Assembly (NCBI RefSeq): GCF_011762005.1
Contig: NZ_JAASQU010000001.1
Span: 620,001 to 684,000 of the forward strand
Source of the DNA: Qipengyuania flava
Lineage (GTDB): Bacteria; Pseudomonadota; Alphaproteobacteria; Sphingomonadales; Sphingomonadaceae
DNA length: 64,000 bases
Direction of reading: 5' to 3'
The notes below the pieces were generated by a model. It did no database searches and was not told the origin of the DNA. It was given only the letters and a program-made list of their open reading frames with translations. The position numbers and the translations under genes were made by a program. Below, in pieces: positions 33,524 to 42,391 of this stretch (position 1 is its first letter; every line of letters begins with the position of its first letter).

Positions 33524-34672
33524 ATGCGCTTGTCAGACTGCCACAATATCGATGATTTCCGCCGGCTCGCGAAGCAGCGCCTGCCGTGGCCCGTGTTCGA
33601 CTATATCGACGGGGCAGCCGATGACGAGATCACCAAGACGCGCAATACGAGTGCCTTCGACGAGGTCGACCTTGTCCCCGATGTGCTCGCCGGGGTGAGC
33701 GACATCGACACCTCCCGCCAAATCATGGGGCGCGACAGCGCATTGCCCCTCGTGCTCAGCCCCACTGCCCTGCAGCGCGCCTTCCATCGCGATGGGGAAC
33801 GGGCGGTCGCGCGCGCGGCGGACAAGTTCGGAATATGGTTCGGCATCTCCAGCCTCGCCACCCATTCGATCGAGGAAATCGCAGCGCTCACCAACGGTCC
33901 GAAGCTGTTCCAGCTCTATGTCCACAAGGACAAGGGGTTGAACGCGTCGATGATCGAACGCTGCCGCGAAGCGCAATTCGATGCGCTGGCGCTGACGGTG
34001 GACACGATCGTTTCGGGCAAGCGCGAGCGATGCCTGCGATCGGGATTCACCACCCCGCCCCGCTTCAGCGCTTCTTCGCTGTGGAGCTATGCCACGCGCC
34101 CGCGCTGGACGCTCGATTATGTGTTTGGGCCGAAATTCCGCCTGCCCAACCTCGACGGGCATGTGCAGGAAGGCAGCGGGAAATCGGTCAGCATCCAGGA
34201 CTATTTCAACACCATGCTCGATACCGGGATGGACTGGGATACCGCCGCGCGTATCCGGCAGGACTGGGGCGGGACCTTTGCGCTCAAGGGCGTCATGAGC
34301 GCCGCCGACGCGCGCCGCGCAGTAGAGATCGGTGCCGACGCGATCTGGATTTCCAACCATGGCGGTCGCCAGCTCGACGGCAGTCGCGCGCCATTCGACC
34401 AACTCGACGAGATCGTCGACGCGGTCGGCGGAGAAATCGAGATCATTCTCGATGGCGGGGTGCGCCGCGGCACACATATCCTCAAGAGCCTCGCATCGGG
34501 AGCCACCGCCGCATCGGGCGGCAGGCTTTATCTCTATGCGCTGGCGGCGGCCGGCCAGCCGGGAGTCGAACGCGCCATATCGATCCTCAAGGAAGAGATC
34601 GAACGCGGGATGCGCCTGATGGGCGTGGCGTCGATCGACCAGCTGACCGCTGATCGGCTGCGCTGGCGGTAA
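33524..34672 (+). CDS. FMN-dependent alpha-hydroxy-acid dehydrogenase (LldD/glycolate oxidase family)
   Basis: Oxidises L-lactate or a similar 2-hydroxy acid. 382 residues with a TIM barrel: DYIDGAADDEIT, FQLYVHKD, ALTVDT, WGGTFALKGV (FMN Lys), catalytic His and Arg in ISNHGGRQLDG, and ILDGGVRRGTHILK. The membrane-binding loop region is present. LldD is the closest named relative but substrate cannot be told. The gene is followed by a palindromic repeat. Confidence 0.92.
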   Translation: MRLSDCHNIDDFRRLAKQRLPWPVFDYIDGAADDEITKTRNTSAFDEVDLVPDVLAGVSDIDTSRQIMGRDSALPLVLSPTALQRAFHRDGERAVARAADKFGIWFGISSLATHSIEEIAALTNGPKLFQLYVHKDKGLNASMIERCREAQFDALALTVDTIVSGKRERCLRSGFTTPPRFSASSLWSYATRPRWTLDYVFGPKFRLPNLDGHVQEGSGKSVSIQDYFNTMLDTGMDWDTAARIRQDWGGTFALKGVMSAADARRAVEIGADAIWISNHGGRQLDGSRAPFDQLDEIVDAVGGEIEIILDGGVRRGTHILKSLASGATAASGGRLYLYALAAAGQPGVERAISILKEEIERGMRLMGVASIDQLTADRLRWR

Positions 34673-34680
34673 GCGCTCAC

Positions 34681-34779
34681 CCAGACATTGCGAGCGCAGC
34701 GAAGCAATCCAGTCCTACCCTCTAAGGATAGCGCACCTTCTGGATTGCCGCGTCGCCTGCGGCTCCTCGCAATGACTGG
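34681..34779. repeat. Long imperfect palindromic intergenic repeat (~99 bp)
   Basis: CCAGACATTGCGAG (34681-34694) is complementary, with one mismatch, to CTCGCAATGACTGG (34766-34779). Inside these, GCAATCCAG (34704-34712) is the complement of CTGGATTGC (34740-34748). The flanking GCGCAGCGAAGC and GCGTCGCCTGCGGCTCC segments vary in between. The layout resembles dispersed REP/BIME-like elements found between genes in alphaproteobacteria. Lies between convergent genes (lldD-like + and epoxide hydrolase -). Confidence 0.8.
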
Positions 34780-34788
34780 GTTCTGTGT

Positions 34789-35916
34789 TCAGGTCATCGT
34801 CGCAAAGCAGGCACGCAACTCGCGCGCGAAAAGCTCCGGCTGCTCCCACGCCGCGAAGTGCCCGCCCTTCTCGACCTCGTTCCAATAGACGAGATTGGTC
34901 AGCGTTCGTTCGACCCACTCGCGCGGGGCGGGCAGAATTTCCTTGGGGAACGCGCTCGCGCCGGCAGGGATGGTCACCTTCCCATCGCCGAAATCGGCAA
35001 AGCTTTCCCAATACAGCCGCGCGGCGGAAGCGCCGGTCGCAGGCAGCCAGTATAGCATCACGTCGTCGATCACCTGGTCCATCGAGAGCGCATCCCATGG
35101 CGAACCGTCATTGTCGGTCCAGTAGAAGACTTTCTCTAATATCCATGCCGCCAGTGCCACCGGGGAATCCACCAAGGCATAGCCGATGGTTTGCGGCCGC
35201 GTGCTCTGCTGTTTCGAATAGCCCGAATCCCATTGTTGGTAGAAACCGAGACGTTCGAGCGCTTTGAGAACGTCCGGATCCTGGCTGTTCATGTCGTCGG
35301 GACCGGGCCGTCCGATCGGCATGTTGAGATGAATACCACGACAGCCTTCCGGTGCGAGCTGGCCGATCGCGGTGGTCACCGCGGCGCCCCAGTCACCCCC
35401 CTGTGCCAGCCACTCTGTGTAACCGAGGCGGGACATCAGTTCCGTCCATGCCCGGGCGATCCGCTCGACGCCCCAGCCCGTGTTCGCGGGCTTGTCCGAA
35501 AAGCCGTAGCCTGGCAGCGAGGGCGCGATGACGTGGAACGCCATGGCGTCGGGGTCTTCGGGTTCGACCAGATCGTCTATCACCCCGAAGAATTCGACCA
35601 CCGATCCGGGCCAGCCATGCGTTAGCAGCAAGGGGACAGCGCCAGCGCGCGATGAGCGTCGATGAAGGAAGTGGATATCCAGCCCATCGATCTCGGTCTT
35701 GAACTGGCCCAGCGCGTTCAAGCGTGCCTCACAGCGGCGCCAGTCGTATTCGATGCGCCAATAGGCGACCAGTTCGCGCAACACCGTCAGCTTCGTGCCC
35801 TGAGACCAGTCGGCCACGGGTTCCTGTTCGGGCCAACGGACCCGGTCGAGGCGGTCCGCCAGCGCTACCAGCTCGTCTTCGGCGACGGACAGGGTAAAGG
35901 CGCGAATGTCGCTCAC
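34789..35916 (-). CDS. Epoxide hydrolase, microsomal EPHX1 type (EHN + alpha/beta hydrolase)
   Basis: Opens epoxides to diols. 375 residues: N-terminal EHN domain (1-110, FTLSVAEDELVALADRLDRVRWP), oxyanion hole HGWP (100-103), nucleophile D175 in GGDWGAAV, and the catalytic His353 in KGGHFAAWEQPE. Start GTG 35916 overlaps the thioesterase stop (GTGA). Probably acts on hydrophobic or xenobiotic epoxides; substrate inferred only. Confidence 0.92.
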   Translation of the reverse strand: MSDIRAFTLSVAEDELVALADRLDRVRWPEQEPVADWSQGTKLTVLRELVAYWRIEYDWRRCEARLNALGQFKTEIDGLDIHFLHRRSSRAGAVPLLLTHGWPGSVVEFFGVIDDLVEPEDPDAMAFHVIAPSLPGYGFSDKPANTGWGVERIARAWTELMSRLGYTEWLAQGGDWGAAVTTAIGQLAPEGCRGIHLNMPIGRPGPDDMNSQDPDVLKALERLGFYQQWDSGYSKQQSTRPQTIGYALVDSPVALAAWILEKVFYWTDNDGSPWDALSMDQVIDDVMLYWLPATGASAARLYWESFADFGDGKVTIPAGASAFPKEILPAPREWVERTLTNLVYWNEVEKGGHFAAWEQPELFARELRACFATMT

Positions 35917-36344
35917 GTCACCTCTCCGGCGGTGGCCTTGCGCGAAGCTTCGACGACCCGCGTCATGTCGGCCAGCAGGATCGTGCTGGTCGCTTTCGCC
36001 AGTACCGTACCCTGCGCGTCCTTGAGATGCCCCTCGTAGAAACTGGTACGCTTGCCGTGCCGTTCGACCCAGGCTTCGGCGATCACGAGACCGGGCCGCG
36101 TGGGCGCGAAGAAGCTGACCTTCAGTTCTAGCGTCATCGGCACGATGCCGGCGCCATTCTTTGCCATTGCCGCATGTGCCATGGCCGCATCGATCCACCC
36201 GCTGATGAAACCTCCCTGCACCACTCCGCCCGAATGGCATTGCTCGATCTTGGCTTCATACTCGATCGACGCGCGCCCCGCCGGATCGGTCGAAACGACC
36301 CGCACCAAGCCCATCGTCTCATACAGCGAATGTGTCTCGGCCAT
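35913..36344 (-). CDS. PaaI-type hotdog-fold thioesterase
   Basis: 143 residues: IEYEAKIEQCHSGGVVQGGFISGWIDAAMAHAA with the hotdog HxGGxxQGG pattern, then LELKVSFFAPTRPGLV. Cleaves acyl-CoA thioesters in related proteins. ATG 36344 with a GGGAG ribosome site. Forms a two-gene unit with the epoxide hydrolase. Confidence 0.85.
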   Translation of the reverse strand: MAETHSLYETMGLVRVVSTDPAGRASIEYEAKIEQCHSGGVVQGGFISGWIDAAMAHAAMAKNGAGIVPMTLELKVSFFAPTRPGLVIAEAWVERHGKRTSFYEGHLKDAQGTVLAKATSTILLADMTRVVEASRKATAGEVT

Positions 36345-36400
36345 GCTCTCTCCCGCCCGCCTTGAAATATAATTTCTGGCGATGCCCAAGACTGTTTTGC

Positions 36401-36429
36401 TTTACAACCCTGACGCGCTTTCGCATAGC
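36401..36429 (+). promoter_or_regulatory. leuA: Candidate leuA promoter
   Basis: TTTACA (36401-36406), 17 bases, CATAGC (36424-36429). The -35 is good, the -10 poor. Transcription would start near 36436, at the AUG of the leader peptide, as with the leaderless trpL leader of some alphaproteobacteria. Confidence 0.4.
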
Positions 36430-36436
36430 ATCCCCT

Positions 36437-36490
36437 ATGCACAACGCACTCGGCCTGATCATCCTGCGACTTACGCGCCCTTGGGCGTGA
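36437..36490 (+). CDS. Leucine-rich leader peptide of leuA
   Basis: 17 codons encoding MHNALGLIILRLTRPWA: four Leu and two Ile within eight residues (positions 5-12), followed by an inverted repeat and then leuA. It has no Shine-Dalgarno, which fits leaderless translation from a start site at its AUG. The composition and position suggest transcription attenuation by leucine supply. Short enough to arise by chance, so homologue comparison is needed for certainty. Confidence 0.55.
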   Translation: MHNALGLIILRLTRPWA

Positions 36491-36530
36491 TAGCTGGCGT
36501 GCCTATTCGGGTGCGCTGAGCGCCCAAGGG
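36478..36530 (+). promoter_or_regulatory. leuA: leuA attenuator-like inverted repeat
   Basis: CCCTTGGGCG (36478-36487) lies inside the last codons of the leader peptide and pairs perfectly with CGCCCAAGGG (36521-36530). A competing GGCG (36496-36499) can pair with the CGCC of the right arm. A further hairpin GCATAG/CTATGC (36423-36440) lies just upstream. No U-run follows, so the mechanism is unclear. Confidence 0.5.
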
Positions 36531-36572
36531 ACCGAACCTCACCCAGACCCACCGCAGACACCGAGTTTCCCG

Positions 36573-38255
36573 ATGCCCATGCTCCGCAACCCGAGCGCCA
36601 AATATTCGCCCTTTCCGCAGGTTCCGCTGACCGACCGGCAATGGCCCACGCGCACCATCACCGCCCCGCCCCGCTGGCTCAGCACCGATCTGCGCGATGG
36701 CAATCAGGCCATCGTCGATCCGATGGATGCGCATAAGAAGACCCGCTTTTTCGATCTTCTGGTCGAAGTCGGTGTGAAAGAGATCGAGGTCGGTTTCCCC
36801 AGTGCGGGCGCTACCGAATTCGATTTCATCTCGGGTCTGGTGCAGTCCGGGCGGGTGCCGGAAGATGTCCTGGTCCAGGTCCTGACGCAAAGTCGCGAGG
36901 ACTTGATCCGCACCAGCTTCGCCAGCCTGTCGGGCTCGCATGCGGCGATCGTGCATCTTTACAATGCGGTGAGCCCCGCATGGCGCGAAGTCGTGTTCGG
37001 CATGACCCGCGACCAAGTTCGCGATATCGCCGTGCATGGCGCCAAGGTCATGCGCGACGAAGCGGGCAAGCAACCCGCGACCGACTGGCATTTCCAGTAC
37101 AGTCCGGAGACCTTCTCCACCGCCGAACTCGATTTCAGCCTCGAGGTCTGCGAGGCAGTGATGGAGGTGCTGGCCCCGACACGCGACCACCCGATCATCC
37201 TCAACCTGCCCGCCACGGTCGAAGCGGCGACCCCCAACATCTACGCGGACCAGGTCGAGTATTTTATCCGCAACCTGCCCAATCGCGACAGCGCGGTCAT
37301 CAGCCTGCATACGCACAATGACCGCGGCACCGGGGTCGCGGCGGCCGAGCTTGCGCTGATGGCGGGTGCCGACCGGGTCGAGGGCTGCCTGTTCGGCAAT
37401 GGCGAGCGCACGGGCAATTGCTGCCTCGTGACGATGGCGCTGAACATGTATACGCAAGGCGTCGATCCGCAGCTCGACTTTTCCGATATCGACCGCGTTA
37501 TCGAGACGGTCGAATATTGCAACGAACTGCCCGTTCACCAACGGCATCCCTATGGCGGCGAACTGGTCTACACGGCCTTCTCGGGCAGCCACCAGGACGC
37601 GATCAAGAAGGGTTTTGCCGCGCTTGAATCGCAAAACGACCCGCATTGGCGCGTACCCTATCTGCCGATCGACCCCGCCGATCTCGGCCGCAGCTACGAA
37701 GCCGTCATCCGCGTCAATTCGCAATCGGGGAAAGGCGGTTTCGCCTGGGTCCTGGAACAGGATCAGGGCCTGAAGCTGCCCAAGAAGATGCAGGCCGATT
37801 TCAGCCCGCACGTCCAGCGCATGGCCGATGCCGTTGGGCGAGAGCTCAACGCAGCGGATATCTGGGAAGCCTTCAAAGGGGCCTATCACGTCCAGACGTC
37901 GGACAAGCATTTCCAGCTGGTCGATTACGAGGAACGGCGCGGCAGCGACGGCACCCGCCTGTTCACCGGCACGATTGCGGTCGAAGGTCGGGAACAGACC
38001 GTGTCGGGCCGCGGCAATGGCCTGATCTCTTCGGTGCTGACGACGATCGAGGACGCCTTCGGTCTGAGCCTCGAAGTGGTCGACTATACCGAACATGCGC
38101 TGACCACCGGACGCGATAGCCGTGCGGCCGCCTATCTCGAATGCCGCGATGCTGGCGGGCGGACGATCTGGGGGTGCGGGATCGACGAGGACGTTGCAAC
38201 GGCCAGCGTCCGTGCAGTGCTCAGCGCCGCCAATTCCGCGATCGAACCAAATTAG
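36573..38255 (+). CDS. leuA: 2-isopropylmalate synthase
   Basis: First committed step of leucine synthesis: acetyl-CoA plus 2-oxoisovalerate. 560 residues, the long LeuA form. Metal and substrate motifs LSTDLRDGNQAIVDPM, ISLHTHNDRGTGVAA (metal His), GCLFGNGERTGN, and a C-terminal LeuA regulatory/dimer domain (residues ~440-556) for leucine feedback. Start ATG 36573. Preceded by the leader peptide; stop overlaps the convergent GGDEF gene stop. Confidence 0.96.
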   Translation: MPMLRNPSAKYSPFPQVPLTDRQWPTRTITAPPRWLSTDLRDGNQAIVDPMDAHKKTRFFDLLVEVGVKEIEVGFPSAGATEFDFISGLVQSGRVPEDVLVQVLTQSREDLIRTSFASLSGSHAAIVHLYNAVSPAWREVVFGMTRDQVRDIAVHGAKVMRDEAGKQPATDWHFQYSPETFSTAELDFSLEVCEAVMEVLAPTRDHPIILNLPATVEAATPNIYADQVEYFIRNLPNRDSAVISLHTHNDRGTGVAAAELALMAGADRVEGCLFGNGERTGNCCLVTMALNMYTQGVDPQLDFSDIDRVIETVEYCNELPVHQRHPYGGELVYTAFSGSHQDAIKKGFAALESQNDPHWRVPYLPIDPADLGRSYEAVIRVNSQSGKGGFAWVLEQDQGLKLPKKMQADFSPHVQRMADAVGRELNAADIWEAFKGAYHVQTSDKHFQLVDYEERRGSDGTRLFTGTIAVEGREQTVSGRGNGLISSVLTTIEDAFGLSLEVVDYTEHALTTGRDSRAAAYLECRDAGGRTIWGCGIDEDVATASVRAVLSAANSAIEPN

Positions 38256-40066
38256 CCGGCGATCTTGACCTGCGGCTTGCGCACTTGCGTTCCCAGCGAA
38301 GCGAGGGCGCCCATGTCCTGTGCGCGGCGCGTGCAGTTGCGGCCCGAGGCCTTCGCCATGTAGAGCGGGCCATCGGCGGCTTGCATCGCCATGGACGAGC
38401 TGCACCGTTCGCCAATCGCCGCCACCCCGATGCTCGCGGTGATGTGGAATGAACCCCCATCGTTGTCGCTCATGGGTTTCTGCTGGATTGCCAGCCGCAA
38501 CCTCTCGCAAATCGTGGGGGCGATCTCTGCCACCGGCCCTGTCGCGATGATCCCGAATTCCTCACCCCCGAGGCGCGCGAAGAAGCAGTCTTCCGAGGCC
38601 ATGTCATGCATGATCCGACCGATTTGCGTCAGCACCGCATCGCCCACTGTGTGACCGTAGGAATCGTTGACCCGCTTGAAATGGTCGAGGTCCACCAGCG
38701 CGAAAGCGAAGGGCGCCTGCTCCGCGGTCCGGAGCTTGCTGTCGAGCATGTCGAGAAACGCTCGGCGGTTGGGGAGACCGGTGAGCGGATCGGTGCGTGC
38801 TTCGCGAGAGGCCTGCAGTTCGTCGAGCTTGCGTTCGGTCACATCGCGTATGGTCACAACGAAGCCCGAGGCCTTGCTTCGCGACGTTTCGATAGCCCGC
38901 AGCTTCGCCTCCAGCCAGCGGGTCTCTCCGTCGTGTTCGACCGATCGTTCGAGGATCCTGGTCTGACCGGGCTGTTCGGCAGCTTTCTCGAGCGAGGCGG
39001 CCACCATATCGCGATCGAATGCGCTGAAGAACGCTGCCACATGCAGGCCCTCCACGTCATCGCGCCCACTCAACCGCCGCGAGGCGGGCGAGGCAAAGCG
39101 GATCGTTCCAGCGCCGTCCAATTGCAGAAGCGCGTCGTCTGAATGGTCAGCGATAAGGCGTTGCATCGCCTCGCGATCGACCAGTTCGTCCATCACGCGC
39201 TGGCGCTGTTGGATGGCAACGGCCATCGGGAATGCGATTAACAGCAGGATGACCACATAGAACTGTAGGAACAGGGCCTTTTGCCACAGCGGTATCGCGA
39301 GCTCAGCGAAGGTGCCCGTTTCGCTGGCAAGAGTTCCTGCTGCAACCGCGGTAATGATCAGCACCGCGATCGCCGCCCCGAAACGCCGGAAGCGGAAACT
39401 GGCGAGAACCAGCGGTACGATCGGAAGGAACAGGGCCGGCAGAAGCGACTGGGAAAACGCGGCTACAGAAACGAGAGTGGTGAACGAGAGGATCGCGATA
39501 AACCGCAACACGCGGCGCCAGTCGCGTACGTGGCGATAATCCGCCCTCGAATAGGATTCGAGCAGCAGCGCCAGCGGCAGGACGAGCAGCGTCCCAAGTC
39601 CGTGACCGACCAGCCATGACGCTGCATGCTCGAAGACATTCCCCCCAACGATCTGCGCAGCGATCGCCCCGCCAACCACGGCCGACGGTATGATGCCGAC
39701 GATTCCCGCAAGAAAGCCGAGCCAGACCACCCCACTTTCGCTTTCCACGAAATCGCGCTGCGGACGCGCCCTTTTCAGCAGGAAGGCGACAAACCACCCT
39801 TCGAATATGTTCACCAGTCCCAGGGGAAAGGACCAGTCGGGGCCGAATCCGAATAGCGCGGTCGCGCTCGTGCTGAGAGCGACCAGTACGGCTCCGGCAT
39901 GGACATGACGTTCAGTGGGCAAGGTCAGGAACAGGGCCGTAGCCAATGCCGTGCCCGGCCAGACCAAGGCGAGGCCACCCGCAAACCGCGTCGAGAAGAT
40001 CGTCAACGAGGTCACGCTGAAGAACAGCACGCCATAAATGGCTATCCGCAGGCCAGGGTGCATCAT
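38252..40066 (-). CDS. MASE1-PAS-GGDEF membrane diguanylate cyclase
   Basis: 604 residues. Eight or so membrane helices (about 1-290) of the MASE1 sensor type with WPGTALATALFL; a PAS domain (about 300-420, ending VTIRDVTERK); then a GGDEF domain DPLTGLPNRRAFL with active-site motif LGGEEFG. The GGEEF signature is intact, so it can make cyclic di-GMP. An RxxD inhibitory site is not obvious. Ends tail to tail with leuA. Confidence 0.92.
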   Translation of the reverse strand: MMHPGLRIAIYGVLFFSVTSLTIFSTRFAGGLALVWPGTALATALFLTLPTERHVHAGAVLVALSTSATALFGFGPDWSFPLGLVNIFEGWFVAFLLKRARPQRDFVESESGVVWLGFLAGIVGIIPSAVVGGAIAAQIVGGNVFEHAASWLVGHGLGTLLVLPLALLLESYSRADYRHVRDWRRVLRFIAILSFTTLVSVAAFSQSLLPALFLPIVPLVLASFRFRRFGAAIAVLIITAVAAGTLASETGTFAELAIPLWQKALFLQFYVVILLLIAFPMAVAIQQRQRVMDELVDREAMQRLIADHSDDALLQLDGAGTIRFASPASRRLSGRDDVEGLHVAAFFSAFDRDMVAASLEKAAEQPGQTRILERSVEHDGETRWLEAKLRAIETSRSKASGFVVTIRDVTERKLDELQASREARTDPLTGLPNRRAFLDMLDSKLRTAEQAPFAFALVDLDHFKRVNDSYGHTVGDAVLTQIGRIMHDMASEDCFFARLGGEEFGIIATGPVAEIAPTICERLRLAIQQKPMSDNDGGSFHITASIGVAAIGERCSSSMAMQAADGPLYMAKASGRNCTRRAQDMGALASLGTQVRKPQVKIAG

Positions 40067-40277
40067 TTGATATCCCGTCGCATACGCCAGCGTTAGCCCG
40101 ACAAGGTTAACGGTCCTAAAGATTCTCGCTCAGGAATGCCCCTTAGTCCGATAGTGGCGTACAGCGCATGCCCTTGCGGGCCGAATTGACTTGTCAGCAG
40201 GCACCGGTCCGTGTTCCATCGCGAAAGCCCCGCGCGATCGGGCACATCAATGGGCAGCAAGGGAGGGAGTGCCGCCG

Positions 40278-41339
40278 ATGACCGAAGAAATCCTCGAACC
40301 CGAACTGCCGATCATCGATCCGCATCACCATTTGTGGGATCTGCGGCCTCTTGTCCCTGCTTTCCCCGAACCGCGCCACGCTTTCATCGAAGCGATCGCC
40401 GGTGCCGCCTATTATACGTTCGACGAACTGCACGCCGATACGCACTCGGGTCACAATGTCGTGGGTACCGTTTTCATGGAATGCGGCGCATTCTACGATG
40501 CGAGCCGCGCCGACGCCCTCAAGCCTGTGGGAGAAGTGGAGTTCGTGAATGGAGTCGCCGCGCAGGGGGCCAGCGGGCTTTACGGCGACTACCGGCCATG
40601 CGCGGCAATCATCGGACATGCCGACCTTACTCGCGGCGATGGCGTTCGTCCGGTGGTCGAGGCACTCCTCGCGGCCGGCAATGGACGCTTCAAGGGGATC
40701 CGCCATGCCGGCGCGTGGGATGCCGATCCCGAAGTGCTCGGCCCTCCCTTTCATGCGCCCGAAGGTTTGTACGCTGCGGATAGCTTTCGTGAGGGGTACG
40801 CCGCCTATGCTGATTACGGCCTCACTTTCGATGCCTGGTTGCTAGAGCCGCAGCTCGGCGACGTGCTCGACCTCGCCAAGGCCTTCCCGGACCAGCAGAT
40901 CGTGCTCGACCATTGCGGCACACCACTCGGGATCGCCTGCTATCGCGGCAAACAGTACGAGCGCTTCGATAGCTGGAGACGCTCCATCCGCGCGCTTGCC
41001 GAATGTCCCAATGTTGCGGTCAAGCTGGGTGGCCTGGCGATGGCGTTCTGCGGCTTGCCCGAGGACGGCCCCGACAAGGGTCACGGTTCCGAACATCTTG
41101 CCGGGCTGTGGCGTCCCTATATCGAAACCTGCATCGAGGCGTTCGGGACTGACCGCGCGATGTTCGAATCGAACTATCCCGTTGATCGCTGGGGGGCCAG
41201 TTACCCCGTGTTGTGGAACGCCTTCAAACGCCTGGCGACGGGCCACAGCGAGGACGAGAAACGCGCGCTCTTCGCGGGTACTGCAGCGCGCATCTACGAT
41301 ATCGAGCATCTTCTCGACCTGCCTGCCGCGTCCGCTTGA
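40278..41339 (+). CDS. Amidohydrolase family protein (Amidohydro_2 type)
   Basis: 353 residues, TIM barrel. N-terminal DPHHHLWDL gives the metal-ligand His pair; later VLDHCGTPLG and the C-terminal metal/acid region FESNYPVDRWG. The family includes lactonases and decarboxylases; substrate unknown. Start ATG 40278 with GGGAGGGAG upstream; the frame is open further upstream without support. The 211 bases before it (40067-40277) hold no clear feature. Confidence 0.88.
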   Translation: MTEEILEPELPIIDPHHHLWDLRPLVPAFPEPRHAFIEAIAGAAYYTFDELHADTHSGHNVVGTVFMECGAFYDASRADALKPVGEVEFVNGVAAQGASGLYGDYRPCAAIIGHADLTRGDGVRPVVEALLAAGNGRFKGIRHAGAWDADPEVLGPPFHAPEGLYAADSFREGYAAYADYGLTFDAWLLEPQLGDVLDLAKAFPDQQIVLDHCGTPLGIACYRGKQYERFDSWRRSIRALAECPNVAVKLGGLAMAFCGLPEDGPDKGHGSEHLAGLWRPYIETCIEAFGTDRAMFESNYPVDRWGASYPVLWNAFKRLATGHSEDEKRALFAGTAARIYDIEHLLDLPAASA

Positions 41340-41422
41340 CGTTTACGTAACGTCACGCTCGACAAGTCTTGCGATGGGCCATACGCCCGCGTGACATCCA
41401 TCGAGAGAGGAACCCGACTGTC

Positions 41423-42391
41423 ATGCCCCTGCCCGCACCTTTCGACCGCCTGCGCCTGCCCGTCATCGGATCCCCGCTGTTCATCGTGTCGGGTCCCGAA
41501 CTGGTCATTGCGCAATGCAAGGCGGGCATCGTCGGCAGCTTTCCGGCGCTCAATGCAAGGCCGCAGAGCCAGGTCGACGAATGGCTGCATCAGATAACCG
41601 AGGAACTGGCCGCGCATAATCGCGACAATCCCGACCGGCCGGCCGCGCCCTTTGCGGTCAATCAGATCGTCCACAAGTCGAACGACCGGCTCGACGCCGA
41701 CATGGCGACCTGCGCCAAGTGGCAGGTTCCGATGGTAATCACCTCGCTGGGCGCGCGTGAGGAAGTCTTCAGCGCGGTCAAGGGCTGGGGCGGAATCACC
41801 CTGCACGACGTGATCAACGACCGCTTCGCCCGCAAGGCGATCGAAAAGGGCGCTACCGGGCTGATCCCGGTTGCTGCTGGCGCAGGCGGCCATGCCGGCG
41901 TCCTCAGCCCCTTCGCACTGATGCAGGAAATCCGCGAATGGTTCGACGGGCTGGTCGCCCTGTCGGGTTCGATCGCGCATGGCCGGTCCATTCTCGGTGC
42001 GCAGGCACTGGGGGCCGACTTCGCCTATATCGGTTCCCCCTGGATTGCTGCGACCGAAGCCAATGCCGACGAGGGATACAAGCAGGCGATCGTCGAAGGT
42101 CGCGCCGAAGGGATTGTCTACACGAACCTGTTTACCGGCGTACACGGCAACTACCTGCGCTCAAGCATCGTCGGTGCCGGTCTCGATCCGGACAATCTGC
42201 CCGAAAGCGATCCCAGCAAGATGAACTTCGGCAGTGGCGGCAACACCAAGGCCAAGGCGTGGAAGGACATCTGGGGATCGGGCCAGGGTATCGGCACGGT
42301 GACCAAGAGCGCCCCCGTCGAAGAAACCGTTGCCCGTCTCGAACGCGAGTATATCGCAGCGAAGGAAGCACTCGCTAAAGCGACAGCCTAG
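41423..42391 (+). CDS. Nitronate monooxygenase family flavoprotein
   Basis: FMN-dependent TIM-barrel oxidoreductase related to 2-nitropropane dioxygenase. 322 residues: PVIGSPLFIVSGPELVIAQCKAGIVGSFPALNARP, VITSLGAREEV, GLIPVAAGAGGHAG and GADFAYIGSPWIA. Substrate may be alkyl nitronates such as propionate-3-nitronate, but this is inferred from the family. The stop overlaps the AHH gene stop. Confidence 0.9.
   Translation: MPLPAPFDRLRLPVIGSPLFIVSGPELVIAQCKAGIVGSFPALNARPQSQVDEWLHQITEELAAHNRDNPDRPAAPFAVNQIVHKSNDRLDADMATCAKWQVPMVITSLGAREEVFSAVKGWGGITLHDVINDRFARKAIEKGATGLIPVAAGAGGHAGVLSPFALMQEIREWFDGLVALSGSIAHGRSILGAQALGADFAYIGSPWIAATEANADEGYKQAIVEGRAEGIVYTNLFTGVHGNYLRSSIVGAGLDPDNLPESDPSKMNFGSGGNTKAKAWKDIWGSGQGIGTVTKSAPVEETVARLEREYIAAKEALAKATA

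Noticed and set aside
36471-38510. 679-codon minus-strand ORF antisense to leuA
   Set aside because: Covers leuA and the end of the GGDEF gene; shadow frame despite its length.
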